Assembly: GCA_003024785.1 (NCBI GenBank)
Contig: PUQB01000259.1
Location: forward strand, 124,001-188,000
Length of the DNA: 64,000 nucleotides
Source of the DNA: Selaginella tamariscina
Taxonomy: Eukaryota > Streptophyta > Lycopodiopsida > Selaginellales > Selaginellaceae
Direction of reading: 5' to 3'
Translations under genes and position numbers: made by a program
Shown: positions 1 through 12,566 of the stretch, piece after piece
Layout: each line of letters starts with the position of its first letter
Numbering within the stretch: the stretch's first letter is position 1
The notes under the pieces: model-generated
Told to the model about the DNA's origin: nothing
What the model saw: only the letters and a program-made list of their open reading frames with translations
Database searches by the model: none

Positions 1-308
1 CACTAGGTTAAGCTAACCTCGAGTTCAGCGAGAAGTTTAGGGAGTAAAACGGCCTTAATCACGTTTAACGACCATATGTAGCTCCTGTTATCACCCTGAC
101 TAAGTAGAGTGTGACGTCATCCTCCAATCCCAGGGTTTAATGATGTTCAATGCCATGGTTAAGTCCGTAATTGATTCGAATATCCCAAGTGCTCTTCAAA
201 TATATTGTCTCCTGCATGCATGGCCAGATTCCGGAATAGTTCCCTCAGTGCCGACGCCTTGTCCAATATCTCTTCAGCAGGTTTCAACTAGATTATCAAA
301 TAAGTACA

Positions 309-318
<10 letters not shown>

Positions 319-364
<46 letters not shown>

Positions 365-384
365 TATAGAGAGAGAGAGAGAGA
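319..384. repeat. (CT)n-(TA)n-(GA)n compound microsatellite
   Basis: A CT run is followed by a short TA run and then a GA run, so the CT and GA arms can pair as a hairpin. It lies in an intron-like part of copy A. It is absent from the equivalent place in copy C, so it expanded or was inserted after duplication. Confidence 0.9.
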
Positions 385-742
385 GAGTGTCTTATTTTTA
401 TCCCATAATTGGATATAGAGACAAATACATAACAGTACAGGTATTTAGAATCTTGACTTTGCACAATAAATAGCATAGACTTCATAGAAACTACAGATAA
501 TTATGTAGTACCAGGAAAACTACACATAATTGTGTATTACACGTGAAAATACACATAATTATATATGTACCATACATATATAAACAAGCATATGACTTAA
601 CACAGACCGAGCTTGTGTACATCATATGGTATAAAGGTCCAACAGCAAATAGGTAATTCATTAGTTAATAAATAATATAGAATAACCAATACCTTGCCCG
701 TAGTCACGTAGGTCGGAACTTAACCCTGGATTGCCGTTTAAG

Positions 743-746
743 TTGT

Positions 747-802
<56 letters not shown>
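743..802. repeat. (TC)n-(AC)n compound microsatellite
   Basis: Uninterrupted TC repeats switch to AC repeats just next to the second exon of copy A. The same position in copy C holds a shorter, interrupted version. Confidence 0.9.
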
Positions 803-804
<2 letters not shown>

Positions 805-1505
805 ATGAAGCACGTGTGCCGCTCGGTGTACCCAGAAATCGCTGGAGCTTTGAAGAAGATGTTTGCACAGCAATTCTATGTCGCACGTTCGAAATCAATC
901 AAATTCAAAGTAAATAAACGTTAATATATCAGCCTGCATTGGGCTGGGCAAAGTTTCAATCCACATACAACTGCAAATTGCAATGTATTAGCACTTCAAC
1001 AAAAACGGTTTATATGGTAAATAGAGTCCATATTCATAAGTTTTAACTATATGTATCTGTATATGTGTGTTCATGCACTCACGTGTGTGTGTGTGTGTGT
1101 GTGGTGTCTTAAAATCTATTTTGTGCTTCATTAAGGTGATGTTCATATAAAACTGCTGTTTATGTTTATAAACTTGTGTTTATCATTGTCAATTCTATAC
1201 AAATGAATGAGCTTCAAGTATTAAACAACAATATTTCCAGAAAACATGGGGTTTATAAACAAGCTTTATACGATTGTATTAAAAAATGTTCAGAAATAAA
1301 TATATACGATTAGTCAGTGTGTGTGTCTATATATAAACACGTACTTGAATACATTGGGGCCATATATAACTGCGATTTCCTGCGTGAGGAGCTCTGGAAT
1401 CAATCTCTATAGCTGAAGAGCGAACGCTTCTTGAATCTACTACCCACGAATTCACATTCTCGATTGATCGCCTCAGTCCACCGTCCTGCATAAGAGCCAT
1501 AAACC

Positions 1506-2180
1506 TAAACCCTAGTTACCATTAACATAGGGTTACGTTTAAATTAAAACTTACCAATAAAATGTGTTTACAGAGACTAAATTTTTTTTTTTCTATTCAT
1601 GTAAAATATATGTCATAAGTTTGATTCATTCCGTTCCTTCGAAATCCTTAAGAGATTTATAATTTTTTTTTAAAATCTTAAACAATTTAAATCAGCTATA
1701 AACTTAAAGATTAAAATATAATTGTGAAAATGTATATGTAAATGTAAATTTATTAATTGAAATTCTTTGTTTTAAATCTAAAACAAATGTATATTAATAT
1801 AGTCTTGTTGATTTAAATTTTTTAATTTTAAATTTAAAGTAAAATTATACATGATTACATTTATTTTAAATTTAATTATGAACAACAGAACTTTAAATTT
1901 AATTAAAGTGTTTTAAAAGATGATTTAAGACTTATAAATGTAAATATAAATATACATTTACATATACATTTAAAATATAAATGGACATAATAGAAAATGT
2001 ACATTTGTACATTTAAAATGTAAATACATGTAAAATTTAATTATACATGTAATTTAAATAAACATTTGTATGTTTAAAATGTAAATTCATAAAAATTAAA
2101 ATCTACATGTAATTTAAAATATAAATGTACATTTAAAATGTAAATGCATGTACATATGTATGTACAATATAAATATGAAT

Positions 2181-2221
<41 letters not shown>

Positions 2222-3105
2222 ATTTTTATTTACATTTAAATGTAAATGTACATTTACATTTATATATGCAGATACATATATTTTCATGTATATTTCATAT
2301 ATGTACATATGTATATATAGATACATATAATTTAAAATGTACACATAAATGTAAACGCACATTTATACATTTAAAATGTAAATTGCATATGTAATTTGTA
2401 ATGTAAATATAGATGTATATTTATATTTTATATATTATATATGTACATTTACACTTACATTTAAAAAGTAAATGCAAGTGTACATTCACATTTATTACAT
2501 ACATTTAGTTTAAAATTATATATATAAATGTACATTTATATACTTAATGTTGTGTCTTACATAACATATACATATACATTCTTACATATACGCGTAATGT
2601 ATGTGTATGTGTAAATTAAATGTAGATATAAAATATTACATTTATATTTATATGTAAATGTATATTTATAAGTGTATATAAATATAAATGTACATGTAAA
2701 TGTTATACATTTAAAATATAAATTAAATGTGCCGTTTGTGTTTGTGTGTGTGTGTTGCTGCTGCTGCATAGCAAAAGATACACCAGAACATATGTCGTAG
2801 TGGTTTATTTCTGTATATGTATGTGTATTATATGTATTTCTGTATGTATATGATATAATCTTGATGTATAATTAAATATTAATATTGTTTCGTATATGTA
2901 TCTTATCTATGCTAACAACTTTCCTGTGCAAATTATAATGAACTGTTGAGATTTTATTATTTAAAATTGTAGTTATATTAATTAATCAAGTTTAAATTAT
3001 TATATTTTTAAGTTCTCAATATTAAACTAATTAAAATGAATTAATGCTATTATCAATCACACTGCAGATAATGAGGGCTTGAATTAAATAGAATTGATTC
3101 GGACA
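1506..3105. repeat. AT-rich spacer built of ATGTAA/TTACAT and ACATTT/AAATGT words
   Basis: No gene is visible. From about 1730 to 2770 the DNA is a degenerate array of short words such as ATGTAAATGTACATTT and their reverse complements, irregularly spaced, with an (AC)n-(AT)n microsatellite at 2185-2222. Translations across it give only Ile/Tyr/Val low-complexity peptides. The same word array recurs near 12.8, 21.2-22.5, 23.3-23.7, 60.7-61.8 and 62.3-62.6 kb. Confidence 0.75.
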
Positions 3106-3219
3106 ATGGGGGCAATTCTATTTCTTATCCTTGTGTCAGCCTTATGTATTCAGATGGTCAATGCATACAAACATCACAAGGTTATTATCGTGGGTGCAGG
3201 AATGTCTGGTAAAATACAT

Positions 3220-3283
<64 letters not shown>

Positions 3284-4169
3284 TGTTAATAATTGTGTAC
3301 TATTCTAGCTATATAATGTTGATACAGTGTTAGTATTGAAATTTATTAAAGGATATATTTTTAATTTGAATTTCATGTTTAAGCAAAGCCATTAGAATAG
3401 TGACAAAATCTTTATAAATATAATTTGAATTACAGTAATGTTTATTATCATTTGAGTGTTTAATATATATTTTGTCAGGAATTATGGCAGCAAAGACATT
3501 ATCAGACAATGGATTAAGCGACTTCATAATATTGGAGGCCACAGAGAAGATTGGGGGCAGAATGCGTTCACAGAAGTTCACAGATATCAACATCGAGCTG
3601 GGTGCGAATTGGGTGGAAGGTGTGAATGGAGCTAAAACCAACCCCATTTGGGAACTTGCACAACGTACTAACCTCAAGACGTACCGTACGAACCCAACAT
3701 CTGCTCCAACATCTACGGTGAAAAGTACGTATCTACAAGTACGCATGTGTATATACGTCCCTCGTACCTACCTCTCTCTCTATATACACACACACTTGTG
3801 GAAAGCTTGCGATCATTATATTCCACCCATAGAATGATATAACTATGAATATTGTTATATGTACTATATTATTTTCTTAATGTTGATTACATTAAACAAT
3901 TATGTGTTTTGAAGGGGTCATTTGGCAGCCCAGTCTGTAAAAGACGCTTGTGAAACTTCGTTTGCCGCTTGGAATTTGTAGATGAACTGGGATTGTCTAG
4001 AAGGAAGAACAACGAGCCAGAACATCTCTATTCTCACTGCAGAGCGCCTCTTTGGACAGTAAGCCTCTGTGTGTGCGTACACGCACCTGCACGACTCACT
4101 CGCGCATGCGTGTTATGTAGAACTGTGTTCGTATGCGTGTGTTCATATATATATATATATATAAGAGAG

Positions 4170-4212
<43 letters not shown>

Positions 4213-5842
4213 GTACATGTCGATGTACTTTTGTCACCAAAGAAACATGTGTGTTTTCTGTGTCTGCGCGTGCATATGGTTGTGTTGTGTATGTGAAACA
4301 CACACACACACACACATTTTAAGTGCGTTTTTTTTCTTTTGTTGTAGCGTGCCATCACGCCTGTGGAAATGACATTGAATACTACAACTACGATACGGAG
4401 TTTGCAGGTACCACACACTGGAATTTTGGATGTAAGTAATATAGTACGTAGTACTGTGTATGTGTGTGTGTGGGCGCGCGCGCGTTACGTACTAAGGAGG
4501 GAAAGGTTGGCCATGCCAGAACCACCAAGGGTAACTAGCTTGAAGAACACTCAACCTAATCCAACGTTTACGGATTTCGGAGAAGATAGTTATATGGTGG
4601 CAGATTCTAGAGGATATTCCTACCTTGTACATGAACTAGCCAGCACATTTCTTGTTTCTAAGGAGGGCAATTTATCGATCCACGGTTAAACTAAACAAAG
4701 TACTTATTCATTTTTTATAATGCATATAAAATTAAATATGTATATATTTATACACATTATTTATTAGTATAGCATGTAGTCGTATCGAATATCTGTACCC
4801 ATACGTGTATAAACTATGTATACGATGTTTATAGGTTTATTAACATATTTATAGATATACTTACTATATATGTATTTCTTATACTTAATACATATAATGT
4901 GAAAAAGATTTATATATATTGTTTTGTTATAAAATTATATATGCTGATACACATTATATAATATATTAAAGTCTGTTTTTTTTAATATCTATATATTTTT
5001 GCATTTAAGTTAATATTAACTATTTTTTTCTTAAATAAGGTCGTGAGTAAAGTATATTATTCTGATAAAGGTGTAAATATAACAACTGAAGACGGGAGTC
5101 TATTCACAGCAGATTATGCAGTTCTCACTGTGAGCTTGGGAGTGCTTCAGAGCAAAGTCATTAAATTTTTTCCAGATCTTCCCGTAAGAATATTTATATT
5201 ACTAATTATTCTATAATATAATATTACTATAGATTTATAAGCATATTTTAATATTGTGGTACTTTGTACGAGTAATTATATATAACCACTTGTAAAATTG
5301 CTTATTTATCTTTAACATGTAAAAGCTGCATTTGCAAGGTAACTACGGTAAATACATAAGTTTACCCTAGTAATTAAGGTATATATAAAGTTAATCTTAT
5401 GATTAGGATATTTATTATTGATTTATAAGATAGTCTAAATATGATTAAGAATATATTTTTTACTTATAAATATAAATCTTAATATGAATACAAAAGTTAT
5501 CTCAAGTTTTTCTTGTTTCGTTTGTATTGTTATTATATATTGTATTGGGAATTATAGGATTAACCTTCATATAACTTATGTATTTACTGTAGTTTGTTAG
5601 ACAATTAGTTAAATTTAAAATTAATTAGAACGCATAATGTTAACTTTTATTTTATTTTATTTTTTTTTATCAAAATCTGTTTAGGAATGGAAAATTGAAG
5701 CACTTTATGAGTTGATATGGCTATCTATACAAAGATATTTCTCAAGTTTCCTTATCGGTTCTGGCCAAATGAAACGGATTCAGAAAATTTCTTATATGCT
5801 GATGAAAGACGAGGTTATTTTCCACATTGGCAAGTAATTACA

Positions 5843-5915
<73 letters not shown>

Positions 5916-6690
5916 TGTGGTTGAAGACTATATACACATGTTAAATATCAAATATATATACATTTACAGCACTGGAGAAGGAATATCCGGGGTCAAACAT
6001 AATATTTTGAAGGTGACTGACGACGAATCGCGTAGAATTGAGAAACAGTCAGATAATCATACGAAAGCAGAAATGATGGCTGTTTTGCGTAACATGTTTG
6101 GTAAGTTTTCAACTAAATAGTATATAATTACACTAATTAAGTTTCTTAAACATTTGCTTAGGAGATTCAATTCCAGAAGCTACTGATATATTGGTCCCAA
6201 GGTGGTGGTCTAACAGGTTCTTTCAAGGCACCTTTTCAAATTGGCCCATTGGGGTCGATGATTATGAGTTTCAGAGGATCAAAGTATGGTTATTTCGTTA
6301 TAATACACATATATGTATATGTGTGTCTGTGTGTACATGTGTCTCAACTTTAATAACATATATATTGAGAGGTAAGATATGGATGCATACACACACACAC
6401 ACGCACACGCACATGCATGCATGCATATGTATTACACTTGTTCCTTTTTTTAGGCTCCAATTGACAGACTCTACTTTTCTGGAGAGCACACGAGTGCCAG
6501 GTATAATGGTTATGTGCATGGTGCTTACTACAGTGGTAAGTTTGATATTATAAATAATCGTAATTTATTGGAATAATACTAACATATAGAACTAAACAGG
6601 GATTGAGACTGCTGAGTTAGTGTTGAATTGCATAAGAGGTGGCAACTGCAGCACAATGTGCGGAGTCCAAAACCATGTAGAGATTTATGA
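3106..6690 (+). CDS. PAO: Polyamine oxidase, secreted type (frameshifted as sequenced)
   Basis: FAD-dependent amine oxidase that would oxidise spermine or spermidine, probably in the apoplast. The start at 3106 gives a short hydrophobic signal peptide (residues 1-19), followed by the FAD-binding motif [10 protein letters not shown], split by an intron at 3209-3478. About eleven exons can be followed. They carry [23 protein letters not shown] (about 4512), [19 protein letters not shown] (5040-5183), [14 protein letters not shown] (about 5740), [16 protein letters not shown] (about 6026), [17 protein letters not shown] (about 6200) and the C-terminal FAD motif [19 protein letters not shown] (about 6470). 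Order and spacing match the maize PAO family. As written, exon 3 has an in-frame TAG at 3979-3981. Single-base shifts break the frame near 3685, 4370, 4670, 5715, 5995 and 6655. After allowing for the last shift, the stop is 6688-6690. It is either a recent pseudogene or a gene damaged by sequencing errors. Confidence 0.85.
3219..3274. repeat. (AT)n microsatellite in PAO intron 1
   Basis: A nearly perfect AT dinucleotide run lies directly downstream of the first PAO donor site. Apparent reading frames through it are artefacts. Confidence 0.9.
4145..4210. repeat. (TA)n-(GA)n compound microsatellite in a PAO intron
   Basis: TA repeats run directly into about 20 GA repeats, inside the intron between the exon ending near 4059 and the one starting near 4349. 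A GT-rich stretch precedes it and a CA run follows at 4299-4316. Confidence 0.9.
5842..5912. repeat. (AT)n-(AG)n compound microsatellite in a PAO intron
   Basis: The same TA-then-GA arrangement as in the upstream intron, starting a few bases after a donor site at about 5834. Confidence 0.9.
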
Positions 6691-7685
6691 AGCTATAATT
6701 TGTGTATATATGCATGTGTGTATGTGTGTATGTTGGTTAATCATTAATTATCCTCTAGATGGTCCGCTGTTCATAATGTATATAACATGCAGAATATCAA
6801 ATGACAATTATATTTGCTGTTCCGAACACACATATCTTAAACTAGATATATTCAGATATATGTATACACACATCTTAAACACATACATATGTGTATATGT
6901 GTGTCATTTGCCTATAGATAGATAGAGAGAGAGAGAGCAGAGAGGGGGGGCATTAGTACTCAAGAAGACACGTATGCACATATCAATCCTCGTATATTAA
7001 GTATTGCACACGATATTTATAAGTGTTTCAAATAATTATATAATATTCCCACTTACATGTTCATTACCAATGTATACGTACGGTTCAACATAAAATCGAT
7101 TTTTAAATTTAAAAGTTAATTTTAACTAATTACATAGATTAGTTTTAACTAATTAATATCTTATTTATTTTTAATTTAAAGCTTAGTTTTAATTAATTAA
7201 GATATATTAGTTTTAGTTAATATCAGATGTTTATAGTTTTAATTATAATTAGTCTTAACTAATTAAAATATTAATTAATACTGTGTTATTAATTAAAGTA
7301 ACTAAAATTTTAAACATGTTTGTACATGTTGGAATGTTCATCCTACAGTATTTAAAATGTTCAATAACAACTATAATTAACTATTTTCACGGCCCATTCA
7401 CACAAAACTTAAAATAAAGTAAAATATATATATATATGTTTTATGTATACCTATTTAATTTTTATATCGAATACACGAATACAAAAACATAAAACAAGAT
7501 TAAATGTGTTCCATACATGTGTATAAGTTACTTAAAATTTAAGCAAAATTTATTTAGATATTTTATGTATATATTTTCAACTCATTTATGTATGTGTACA
7601 TTTGTGTTATTAAAGACATATTACATTTATATTTACATATACATTTAAAATGTAAATGTACACATACATTTACATTTTTATTTAA
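6691..7685. other. Intergenic spacer, no gene seen
   Basis: AT-rich DNA between PAO and the gypsy element. The first 80 bases, including a run reading GGTTAATCATTAA, resemble the 3' flank of the PAO fragment at 54.7 kb. A short GA run lies at 6921-6942. The stretch at 7615-7680 has the ATGTAA/ACATTT word pattern. Confidence 0.6.
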
Positions 7686-7690
7686 TATTT
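7686..7690. repeat. Target-site duplication (left), TATTT
   Basis: TATTT precedes the 5' LTR and is repeated at 12562-12566 immediately after the 3' LTR. This is the 5-bp duplication expected for a Ty3/gypsy integrase. Confidence 0.85.
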
Positions 7691-7851
7691 GGTAAGATCC
7701 ACGTGTACGGCTGCATGTGCACATATTATTATTAGCGTAGTGGATTTTGATAGCCGTCGGATTGGATTCAATCTGGACCACTCGCTCTTGTATATAAGTT
7801 AGGGTTTCTGAACTAATGGATATACACATTTCTATATTCCGAGCTCTCACA
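7691..7851 (+). repeat. 5' LTR (161 bp)
   Basis: Nearly identical to 12401-12561. It contains the TATA box TATATAAG at 7791, a likely promoter for the element. It starts with GG instead of the canonical TG seen in the 3' copy and ends in CA. The sequence after it, TTGGTGGAGGTGAGGGG, occupies the primer-binding position, but I cannot match it to a tRNA with certainty. Confidence 0.9.
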
Positions 7852-7988
7852 TTGGTGGAGGTGAGGGGCACCTCTAATTGTCCCTACGGAGTGCTCGGAT
7901 TTGTGTCTTTTTTCTCTGTCTTCTTAGGTCTAGCTTTTCCATTGTCTAGATCTATTCCTTTCTTGTGGATTTTGTCTCTTCTTCATCC

Positions 7989-8942
7989 ATGAATCCACAA
8001 CAGACAAATCCCTTGTCTGTGGAGCAGTTACTCATGCAGTTGTTGGATGCCATGCGTGTGCAATTGAACAATCATTCTCAGTTGATGGCAGCATTCACAG
8101 GCCAGGGTACTCCTCCTACGCATGTTGCAAACCCCCGTGTCCGACCGGATTTCTTTCGCGGAAATCCTGGAGATGATGTGTACCATTGGTTTGACCACTT
8201 CACTGTGGTTGCCACATATCATTCGTGGGACGGTGCTCAGTGTTTGCGCGAGTTTCCTACTTGTCTTCAAGGGACGGCGTTGCAGTGGTACAATGGTCTG
8301 GACGTTGCAACTCGTGGCGATTGGAATATTCTTCCAGAGATCTTCAAACGTGCATTTGGGCATGCGGACGACTGTGATGATGCTTTTCAGCAGTTGCATC
8401 GTATTCGTCAGGAGCCGTCTGAGTCGGTGATGCAGTTTGGTGTTCGCTTTCGAAGCCTTTTGCTGCGTGCAGAACCTAACATGTCGGAACGCATCAAGTT
8501 AGGTATGTTGTGGCCAGCACTTCGTCAAGACCTTGTGGGGCTTGTGCATGCACTAGCTCCAGTGACTCTTGACGATGCTTTGAGGCTGGCACAACGATAT
8601 GAGTCGTCACCTCTCCCACTTGTGCCTTCACGTGCTCTTGTTCCACTCCATGTTGGGGATGGACCTGCTCCGATGGAGGTTGAGGCTGTTGCCGCTCGTG
8701 TACCAGCACAAGGTGGGGCCCGTGGAGGACGTGGACGTGCAGTTCGTTGTTGGGCATGTGATGAGGTTGGACACACGTATGGCGCTGTCAACGGTTTCCC
8801 GATTGGCGTCCCCCATTTCCAGGATGGAGGCCATGGCGGCAACAACGTCCGGTTGGTGCTGCTGCAGTGGAAGGTTGTGATGCGGTGGATCTTCCGGGAA
8901 ACGACGAATCGCACGAGTAGAGGAGGGTCCTCGTGCGAATAA
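7989..8942 (+). CDS. Gag of the gypsy element
   Basis: Structural protein forming the retrotransposon particle. The first ATG is at 7989. The central part has the retrotransposon gag pattern (FRGNPGDDVYHWFDHF, TALQWYNGL, then LHRIRQEPSESVMQFGVRFR). A zinc knuckle begins CWACDEVGHTYG near 8750; its last cysteine falls in the next frame, so a base is probably missing around 8791. The C-terminal 50 residues of the frame as written are therefore unreliable. Confidence 0.85.
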   Translation: MNPQQTNPLSVEQLLMQLLDAMRVQLNNHSQLMAAFTGQGTPPTHVANPRVRPDFFRGNPGDDVYHWFDHFTVVATYHSWDGAQCLREFPTCLQGTALQWYNGLDVATRGDWNILPEIFKRAFGHADDCDDAFQQLHRIRQEPSESVMQFGVRFRSLLLRAEPNMSERIKLGMLWPALRQDLVGLVHALAPVTLDDALRLAQRYESSPLPLVPSRALVPLHVGDGPAPMEVEAVAARVPAQGGARGGRGRAVRCWACDEVGHTYGAVNGFPIGVPHFQDGGHGGNNVRLVLLQWKVVMRWIFRETTNRTSRGGSSCE

Positions 8943-8946
8943 ATTA

Positions 8947-11900
8947 GTGACCCCTCCATCTTTCTTTCGGGAGTATCATCAAGGGGTTCACTCGGCACCA
9001 AATCATCCGGTTTTCACTTTTCAAGCTCGTTTCAATCGCACACCTCATCCTGTTTTCCTTTCAGTGTTGGTGGATACAGGTTCAAGTTTGTCTCTGTTTC
9101 TCAATCTGTTGCTACACGTTGCAGCCTTCATTTGCGTCGTGCGGTAGAACCAGTCTTCATTCTGTACGGCAACGGACATACTCATGCTTGTTCGCGGGAT
9201 GAAGTGGACATTGTTGTTCGTGTGGATGATTGTGAGCTCGAGCTTCAATCTTTGCGGGTGGTGCCGAGTCAAGCTTTTCACCTTATTCTTGGTATGGATT
9301 GGTTAACTCGCAATCATGCCAAGTGTGACTTTGAAAAGTCTCCCCCTTGTTTGACTCTCCCTCGTCTTTCTTCCATTCCTCTTACTTCTATTCCACTTCG
9401 TCCATCTGCTTCCACCTCTGCTTCCATCACTTTTGTCTCACCCTTATTTCCAACCATTTTCCCTTCATGCTCTTCCTTTTCTTCTTTGGATCCATCAGAT
9501 GATCGTCGTGCTGTAGTTGTTGATCAACTCAAGAAGGAGTATGCTGATCTTTTCAACTTCGACTTGTCATCTGGGGCCAAGATTGCGACACGCCACCCTA
9601 TTCCAACTGGAGAAGCTAGGCCAATCAAGGTACCTGTTCGGCGTCGATCACCAAAGGAGCTCAAGATCTTACGAGCGAATGTCAAAGAGATGTTGGAGAA
9701 GGGTGTTATCCGGAAGTCTCGAAGTCCTTGGGCGTGCGAACCTCACCTTGTGACGAAGCCTGATGGGAGCGTTCGATTCTGCATTGATTATCGCCCGTTA
9801 AATGAGGTAACCGTCTCAGATGTGTACCCACTTCCTCATACTGCAGACCTTTTGGATCGACTGGGGCGGAGCCGTTGGTTCACCAAGTTAGATCTCGCAT
9901 CTGGATATTGGCAAGTTCCGATGGCTGACATGGACATTCCCAAGACTGCTTTTCGAACACCATTTGCCTGTACGAGTTCCTGGTGATGCCTTTCGGTTTG
10001 AGCAATGCTCCAGCAACTTTCCAGCGTATGATGGATGAGGTTCTTTGCGACATGCCGGAGGTGACTGCCGATTTCATCGATGATGTTTTGATCCATTCGG
10101 ATGGAACGTGGGAGGAGCATGTCGGTGATGTACGTAAGGTTTTGGATCGACTGCGGGAAGTTGGTTTGAAGTTGAAGCCATCTAAGTGTGTATTTGGATC
10201 AAAGGACACCACTTATCTGGGTTATCGCATTTCACGTGAAGGTTTGCAAGTCGATCCTGACAAACTAGTTGCAGTTTTGAAGTTCCCTACGCCAAGTGTG
10301 TGAATGATGTGCAACGCTTTCTTGGCAAGGTACAATATCTGGGTCGTTTTTGGATCATCTTTCAGATCGTACTGCACCGTTGCGCGCGTTGTTGAAATCG
10401 TCAATGACTTCTTTTGTTTGGTCTAAGGATTGCAAGCAGGCATTTGCAGATCTCAAAGAGTTGTTGACGACTCCTCCAGTTTTGGCGTACCCGGATTACA
10501 CTCGTCCTTTCATCTTGCGTGTAGATGCTTCTGACATCGGCCTCGGGGGTGTATTGATGCAGGAGAGTACAAGTGTTCCTGGCCAACGACATCCCATTGC
10601 ATACATCAGCCGTACATTGCAGCCAGCAGAGGTGAATTACTCCACAACTGAAAAGGAGTGTCTAGCAGCAGTTTGGGGTTTTGAGAAGCTCCATGCCTAC
10701 TTGCATGGTTCGCGGACGTTGTTGGAAGGTGATCATGCAGCAGTCACTTCGTTGTTGAAGCGAAAGAATTTGATTGGGCGTACTGCTCGGTGGGCCTTGA
10801 AACTTCAAATTTACGACTTTGAAGTTGTTCATCGTCCAGGGAGTTCCATGGCTGATGCTGATGCTCTTTCTCGGGCTCCTCTTCCACCTTCTCTCTCTTC
10901 TGTTGCCCCAGAGGAACCAGTTGTTCCAGCTTCAGTGGACTTTTTGGATGAAGATTCCGTACCATCAGCAGTTGCTGTGCTTGACGTTCAGTGTCCGCAG
11001 AATGCAGAGTTAGATTTGCCGTCTTTGGATGAGGTTCGGGAAGCTCAAAAGGTTGAGCCGTGGATTCGAAGGCTTCGTGATGGGTTTGAGAATCCTGCAT
11101 CACTTGCTGATGACTTGCCTTTCAGGCATTTACATTCACAGTATCGCCTTCAGGATGACCTTCTTTATTTTGTGGGGACTGATCCAGATGATCCTTTGCG
11201 GTTGGTGGTGCCTTCAATCTTCATTCCACGCTTCCTCCATGCTTACCATGACTCTCCTATTCTTGGCGGGCACATGGGACATCGTCGGGTGATGGAGAAG
11301 CTGCGCAGATCTTTCTATTGGCCGGAGTTGCGAGGAGATGTGATTCGGTATGTGCGTAGTTGTGTGTGGTGCCAAGCTCGCAATACTCCCCCATGTGCTT
11401 CGGAAGGACGGTTGGAGTCAATTGCAGTTTCTCGTCCGTTTGAATTGGTGGCATTTGATTTGATGGGACCTTTTCCGCGGTCAACTGCTGGTAACGAGTA
11501 CGTTATTATTGCTTCTGATTACCTAACTCGTTGGGTAGAAGTTGGTGCTCTTGCTAGTGCGACTGCTTCTGCTGTTGGTCAGTTTCTCCTGAATCGGGTC
11601 GTGTTTCAGCATTCTTGTCCGGAGCGAATTCTCTCGGATAATGGTCCCGCATTTATGGCTGAGGCATTTCATGTTTTGACATCTCGATTAGGGATACGCC
11701 ACACTTTCACAAGTGCTTATCATCCTCAGACAGATGGTTTAGTGGAACGGCTTGTTAGAACCTTCAAGGGGATGATCGCAAAGTATGTGAACTTTCAACA
11801 TTCAGATTGGGATGGTTATCTGCCGTCTCTCCGATATGCTTATGTCACTGGAGTTCAAAGTTCCATTGGTACTTCTCCATATAAGCTTTTGTTGGTCATG

Positions 11901-12368
11901 ACCCGGTGTTGCCAACGGAGTTGGGTTTGCCGTCTCGGTTACCGCGAGCTGCTGATGCTAGGTCATGGGATCGGTATCTGACAGCATCTTCCATTGGTTC
12001 GTGCGGAGTCAGCAGAACACTTGGGCCGCGTACAAGTAGGACAACAACAACGGTACAACTCGCATCATCGTCCTCCTGCGGAGTACAAGGTTGATGAACT
12101 GGTGTTGGTTCGTTTTCCCAAGCTTACGGTACGTGGTTTAGCTAAGAGTCTCCTTCCTCAATGGAAAGGACCGTATCGAGTGTTACGGCAAGTAGGACCA
12201 CAGGTTTATGAGGTTCGGCACGACATTCAACCCGATCCTCCGGAGATTGTACATGTACAACGGTTGAAGCATTTTGTGCAACGGGAACAAGTTGTGCCGC
12301 CTACAGATCCACCAGTGCCTCCTCCTGATGTTCCTCCAGATCCGGGCCCGTCTACAAGAGAACCCTAA
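8947..12368 (+). CDS. Pol of the gypsy element: protease, RT, RNase H, integrase
   Basis: Polyprotein that copies the element RNA and inserts the DNA. The aspartic protease motif LVDTGSS lies near 9069. Reverse transcriptase runs from about 9540, with KPDGSVRFCIDYRPLN, KLDLASGYWQ, VMPFGLSNAPATFQ and the catalytic FIDDVL near 10073. RNase H carries LRVDASDIGLGGVLM (10516) and YSTTEKECLA. The integrase HHCC finger ends with CVWCQAR near 11368, and the catalytic acids sit in FDLMGPFP, LSDNGPAF and TDGLVERL. The reading frame as written is interrupted about five times by one-base shifts but no domain is missing. It ends at 12368 in a proline-rich tail. Confidence 0.9.
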
Positions 12369-12400
12369 CCAACTTACACCCTTCCGAGAGGAGGGGATGA

Positions 12401-12561
12401 TGTAAGATCCACGTGTACGGCTGCATGTGCACATACTATTATTAGCGTAGTGGATTTTGATAGCCGTCGGATTGGATTCAATCTGGACCACTCGCTCTTG
12501 TATATAAGTTAGGGTTTCTGAACTAATGGATATACACATTTCTATATTCCGAGCTCTCACA
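12401..12561 (+). repeat. 3' LTR (161 bp)
   Basis: Starts TGTAAGATCC and ends CTCTCACA. It is preceded by the polypurine tract at 12386-12400 and followed by the TATTT duplication at 12562-12566. Confidence 0.92.
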
Positions 12562-12566
12562 TATTT

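Larger units (their letters stand above)
1..1505 (-). pseudogene. Decayed copy A of an unidentified multi-exon gene
   Basis: On the minus strand this stretch carries, in order, a first exon (about 1365-1505), a second exon (about 790-965) and a C-terminal exon (1-170). All match the fuller copy at 24.75-27.85 kb base for base over long runs. Three lesions mark it as broken. The second exon has an in-frame TGA at 895-897, where the other copy has CGA, a C-to-T change. About 280 bp containing one whole exon of copy C (26.65-26.79 kb) are absent between about 632 and 643. The first exon lacks several codons present in copy B. The left end runs off the window, so further 3' exons may exist outside. 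I do not recognise the protein family. Confidence 0.7.
7691..12561 (+). mobile_element. Complete Ty3/gypsy LTR retrotransposon with very short LTRs
   Basis: The element has two 161-bp LTRs, a 5-bp TATTT target duplication, gag with a CCHC-type zinc knuckle, and pol in the order protease, reverse transcriptase, RNase H, integrase, which is the Ty3/gypsy order. A purine tract (GAGAGGAGGGGATGA) ends just before the 3' LTR at 12400. No chromodomain is apparent after the integrase; the C-terminus is Pro-rich. The LTRs differ at only about two positions (first base and around base 38), so insertion is recent. Even so, the coding region is shifted by single bases at about 8790, 9080, 9967, 10297, 11895 and 11990. 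It is more GC-rich than its surroundings. Confidence 0.95.

Noticed and set aside
2114..2769. Minus-strand open frames of 70-82 codons rich in Ile, Tyr and Val
   Set aside because: They translate the AT-word arrays and dinucleotide runs, have no codon bias or domain, and similar frames appear in every such array.
4034..4418. Several overlapping frames reading Ser-Leu, Arg-Glu or Ile-Tyr repeats on both strands
   Set aside because: Products of the (TA)n-(GA)n microsatellite inside a PAO intron.
7563..7871. 102-codon minus-strand frame, with a similar one at 12183-12560
   Set aside because: Both are antisense through the two LTRs; the similarity is that of the LTRs, not of a gene.
8028..9001. 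Antisense frames over the gag region
   Set aside because: Shadows of the plus-strand gag-pol, which has clear retroviral-type motifs.
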